A stretch of 7,133 bases of DNA from Deltaproteobacteria bacterium (GTDB lineage Bacteria > Desulfobacterota > Desulfobacteria > Desulfobacterales > B30-G6), in assembly GCA_019313725.1 (NCBI GenBank), contig JAFDAT010000174.1, positions 1 to 7,133 on the forward strand, read 5' to 3'. Below the pieces are notes generated by a model. It was not told where the DNA came from, ran no database searches, and saw nothing but the letters and a program-made list of their open reading frames with translations. Below are positions 5,658 to 7,133 of this stretch, piece by piece. The position numbers and the translations under genes were made by a program. Positions within the stretch are counted from its first letter, which is position 1; every line of letters begins with the position of its first letter.

Positions 5658-7133
5658 CTATCCAATCAGCGAGTCCATTTTAAGGGCAGGGTGCCCCTTT
5701 TTTTCAAGCCATGGAAGGATCTCTTCCTCGGTAATGCCCACGGTCTCGTCTGCTATCATGTCATAAAGATCAGGAACGCCTATCTCTTTACCGCGCCTAT
5801 CTATGCGTTCCTTGATCTCTTCTTTCAGAATTTTGGGCATCCAGACCATACGGGCCAATCCGCCATCACCCACAATAAACTTGCCCTGGGTAATATTGAA
5901 CTTGGAATGACCCACAAAGCCGGGTGAGGAGGCCCCACCGCCCATAACACCGGCAAGGGTTGTAAACTTCATCCCGCAGGGGGTTTCCCCTGCATAATCC
6001 CTGCTCACCGTCATCACACCATTGCAGGAGGGCAGCATAGCGGCAATACACTCACAGCAGCCGCATGTGGTCATGGGGTCTATAACCATGGAATAGAAGT
6101 TATAGTGAGTCACAGCGCCCCTGGATGCCTTGTTGACAAAGTCGTTGACACCTTTCCACTGACCCAGAACAGGATCGAGGCATTCACCCTTTTCGATGGG
6201 TTGGTTCGGCCCTGTGGGATTTATTTCAAACGACGCCTTGCAGTCCATCCAGTTGTAGGCGCCACAAAGTCCGGTTCTTTCGGGGCTGACCGAACAAACA
6301 TGGTTGGGAGCAAATGACTGGCACAGTGTGCAGGAATAATAAGTTTCAACACTTTCGTCGGTCATGTTCTCAACACGCTCATCTCTTTTCTTGTATTCAC
6401 CCCGTGCACGTTTGGTAAGGGAATCAACATCTTTTTTATCGGTGTAAAGGGTTATCTGCACCTTGTCCAGGATGTTTCCGAAATCCTGATGGAATTTGGC
6501 ATGTAATACAACACCGATATCTTTTAAGGTAAACCCTTTTTCAACGGCGGCCTTGCCCACCCTGATCCAGGAGATATCTCTCTGGCCGATATGCATAACG
6601 CCCTGGATGTAGTTGATCAGATGATGTATCTGACGTTCGATGATCGGTTCGAAATCAGTCTGGAATTCACGGCCTGCAATCTGGACATAAATTCCAAGGG
6701 GAAGGGTGTCACCTTCCTTGAGATCACCGATGTTCTTTCCTACTATTTCCACCTTACCGTCTTCAATTTCGCCCATGTCGGCCATTTTGCAAAGCTCGGT
6801 GCACTGGCTCTTTCCGCCACCCATCTGGCAGAAAAGATCGGCGCCCCTTACCCGCTCGCCCTCGTAGGCCGGGCCGAACGAACAGGGGATCTCAATATCG
6901 GAAACAAGGGTCTTGAGCCCACGGACTTCAACCGACTTTGCACAGATTTCATCATGGGCAATCGGGGATACAACATGCTCGTAGGTACAGATACCCGATG
7001 GCAGGATCTGGGTAATGTCGGTATCGGCTAATGTCGGGAAACCCCAGTTCACAGCGCCGGCAGCGGCAACGCCCCACTCGGTTCCCACATCGCCCAGGGC
7101 ATTGACAAATGCAAAAACCCTCTCCTTGTTGTA
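5658..7133 (-). CDS. acsB: Acetyl-CoA synthase (CODH/ACS beta subunit) AcsB, 5'-truncated
   Basis: Assembles acetyl-CoA from CO, the CFeSP-borne methyl group and CoA at the Ni-Ni-[4Fe-4S] A-cluster. The frame is open from the right edge (first codon TAC at 7133) to TAG at 5660-5658, 491 residues. The GTG at 7088 is internal. Compared with the about 729-residue Moorella enzyme from memory, roughly the first 240 residues, mainly the CODH-binding domain, are missing off the edge. Seen: the cubane ligands in YSCTLCQSFAPNHVC and GLCGA (C-x2-C-x8-C-x9-C, codons from 6332 to 6264), including the gating Phe in CQSFAP. The nickel-binding Cys-Gly-Cys is at 6065-6057. The terminal block IADETVGITEEEILPW, EKKGHPAL is typical. 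These cysteines have the same spacing as Moorella C506, C509, C518, C528, C595 and C597. Odd: many extra cysteines, including CGCCEC and a C-x8-C-x3-C group. First seen gene of acsB-acsC-acsE. Confidence 0.96.
   Translation of the reverse strand, partial: YNKERVFAFVNALGDVGTEWGVAAAGAVNWGFPTLADTDITQILPSGICTYEHVVSPIAHDEICAKSVEVRGLKTLVSDIEIPCSFGPAYEGERVRGADLFCQMGGGKSQCTELCKMADMGEIEDGKVEIVGKNIGDLKEGDTLPLGIYVQIAGREFQTDFEPIIERQIHHLINYIQGVMHIGQRDISWIRVGKAAVEKGFTLKDIGVVLHAKFHQDFGNILDKVQITLYTDKKDVDSLTKRARGEYKKRDERVENMTDESVETYYSCTLCQSFAPNHVCSVSPERTGLCGAYNWMDCKASFEINPTGPNQPIEKGECLDPVLGQWKGVNDFVNKASRGAVTHYNFYSMVIDPMTTCGCCECIAAMLPSCNGVMTVSRDYAGETPCGMKFTTLAGVMGGGASSPGFVGHSKFNITQGKFIVGDGGLARMVWMPKILKEEIKERIDRRGKEIGVPDLYDMIADETVGITEEEILPWLEKKGHPALKMDSLIG

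Noticed and set aside
7086..7088. GTG as the start of acsB
   Set aside because: The frame is open to the window edge and the family has roughly 240 more N-terminal residues.
1..7133. Mobile elements, CRISPR arrays, tRNA or rRNA genes
   Set aside because: No direct-repeat arrays, transposase-like frames, terminal inverted repeats or RNA-gene signatures were seen on either strand.

Overview
The window carries part of a bacterial Wood-Ljungdahl (reductive acetyl-CoA) locus. It encodes the carbonyl branch catalyst acetyl-CoA synthase, the large subunit of the corrinoid iron-sulfur protein (CFeSP), the methyltetrahydrofolate:CFeSP methyltransferase and the ATP-driven reductive activator of CFeSP. 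It also encodes two proteins linked to corrinoid or metal handling: a cob(I)alamin adenosyltransferase and a COG0523 (CobW-type) GTPase. The gene set and the sequence character of the proteins suggest a strict anaerobe. I favour a sulfate-reducing Desulfobacterota (Desulfobacterales-like) genome over a clostridial acetogen, but this is a judgement from remembered sequences, not a search.

Layout, left to right. (1) Positions 1-1517, + strand: 3' part of the reductive activator gene (acsV/RACo); its N-terminus lies off the left edge. (2) 1521-2075, - strand: cob(I)alamin adenosyltransferase, convergent with acsV and separated from it by only 3 bases. Its reading frame has no ATG, GTG or TTG before the P-loop, and the best start is an ATT behind a strong Shine-Dalgarno. 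(3) 2076-2204: AT-rich divergent intergenic region. (4) 2205-3179, + strand: CobW-type GTPase, followed by a clear, probably bidirectional terminator at 3210-3239. (5) 3258-7133, - strand: acsB (5' end cut by the right edge), acsC and acsE in that transcription order, with gaps of about 93 and 84 bases. The acsB-acsC gap holds a perfect 10-bp hairpin with a GAAA tetraloop in the mRNA sense.

How the genes work together: AcsE moves the methyl group from methyltetrahydrofolate to the cobalt of CFeSP (AcsC plus AcsD). CFeSP hands it to the Ni-Ni-[4Fe-4S] A-cluster of AcsB, which joins it to CO and CoA. Cobalt that is accidentally oxidised to Co(II) is brought back to Co(I) by AcsV. The adenosyltransferase and the GTPase probably serve corrinoid supply or metal delivery. 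acsD (CFeSP small subunit) and acsA (CO dehydrogenase) are not in the window.

Most interesting points: the apparent AUU start of the adenosyltransferase, a correctly phased dnaX-type slippery heptamer in acsV with an immediate -1 frame stop, extra cysteines around and away from the A-cluster of AcsB, the GNRA-capped intergenic hairpin, and the histidine-poor COG0523 GTPase inside a Wood-Ljungdahl locus.
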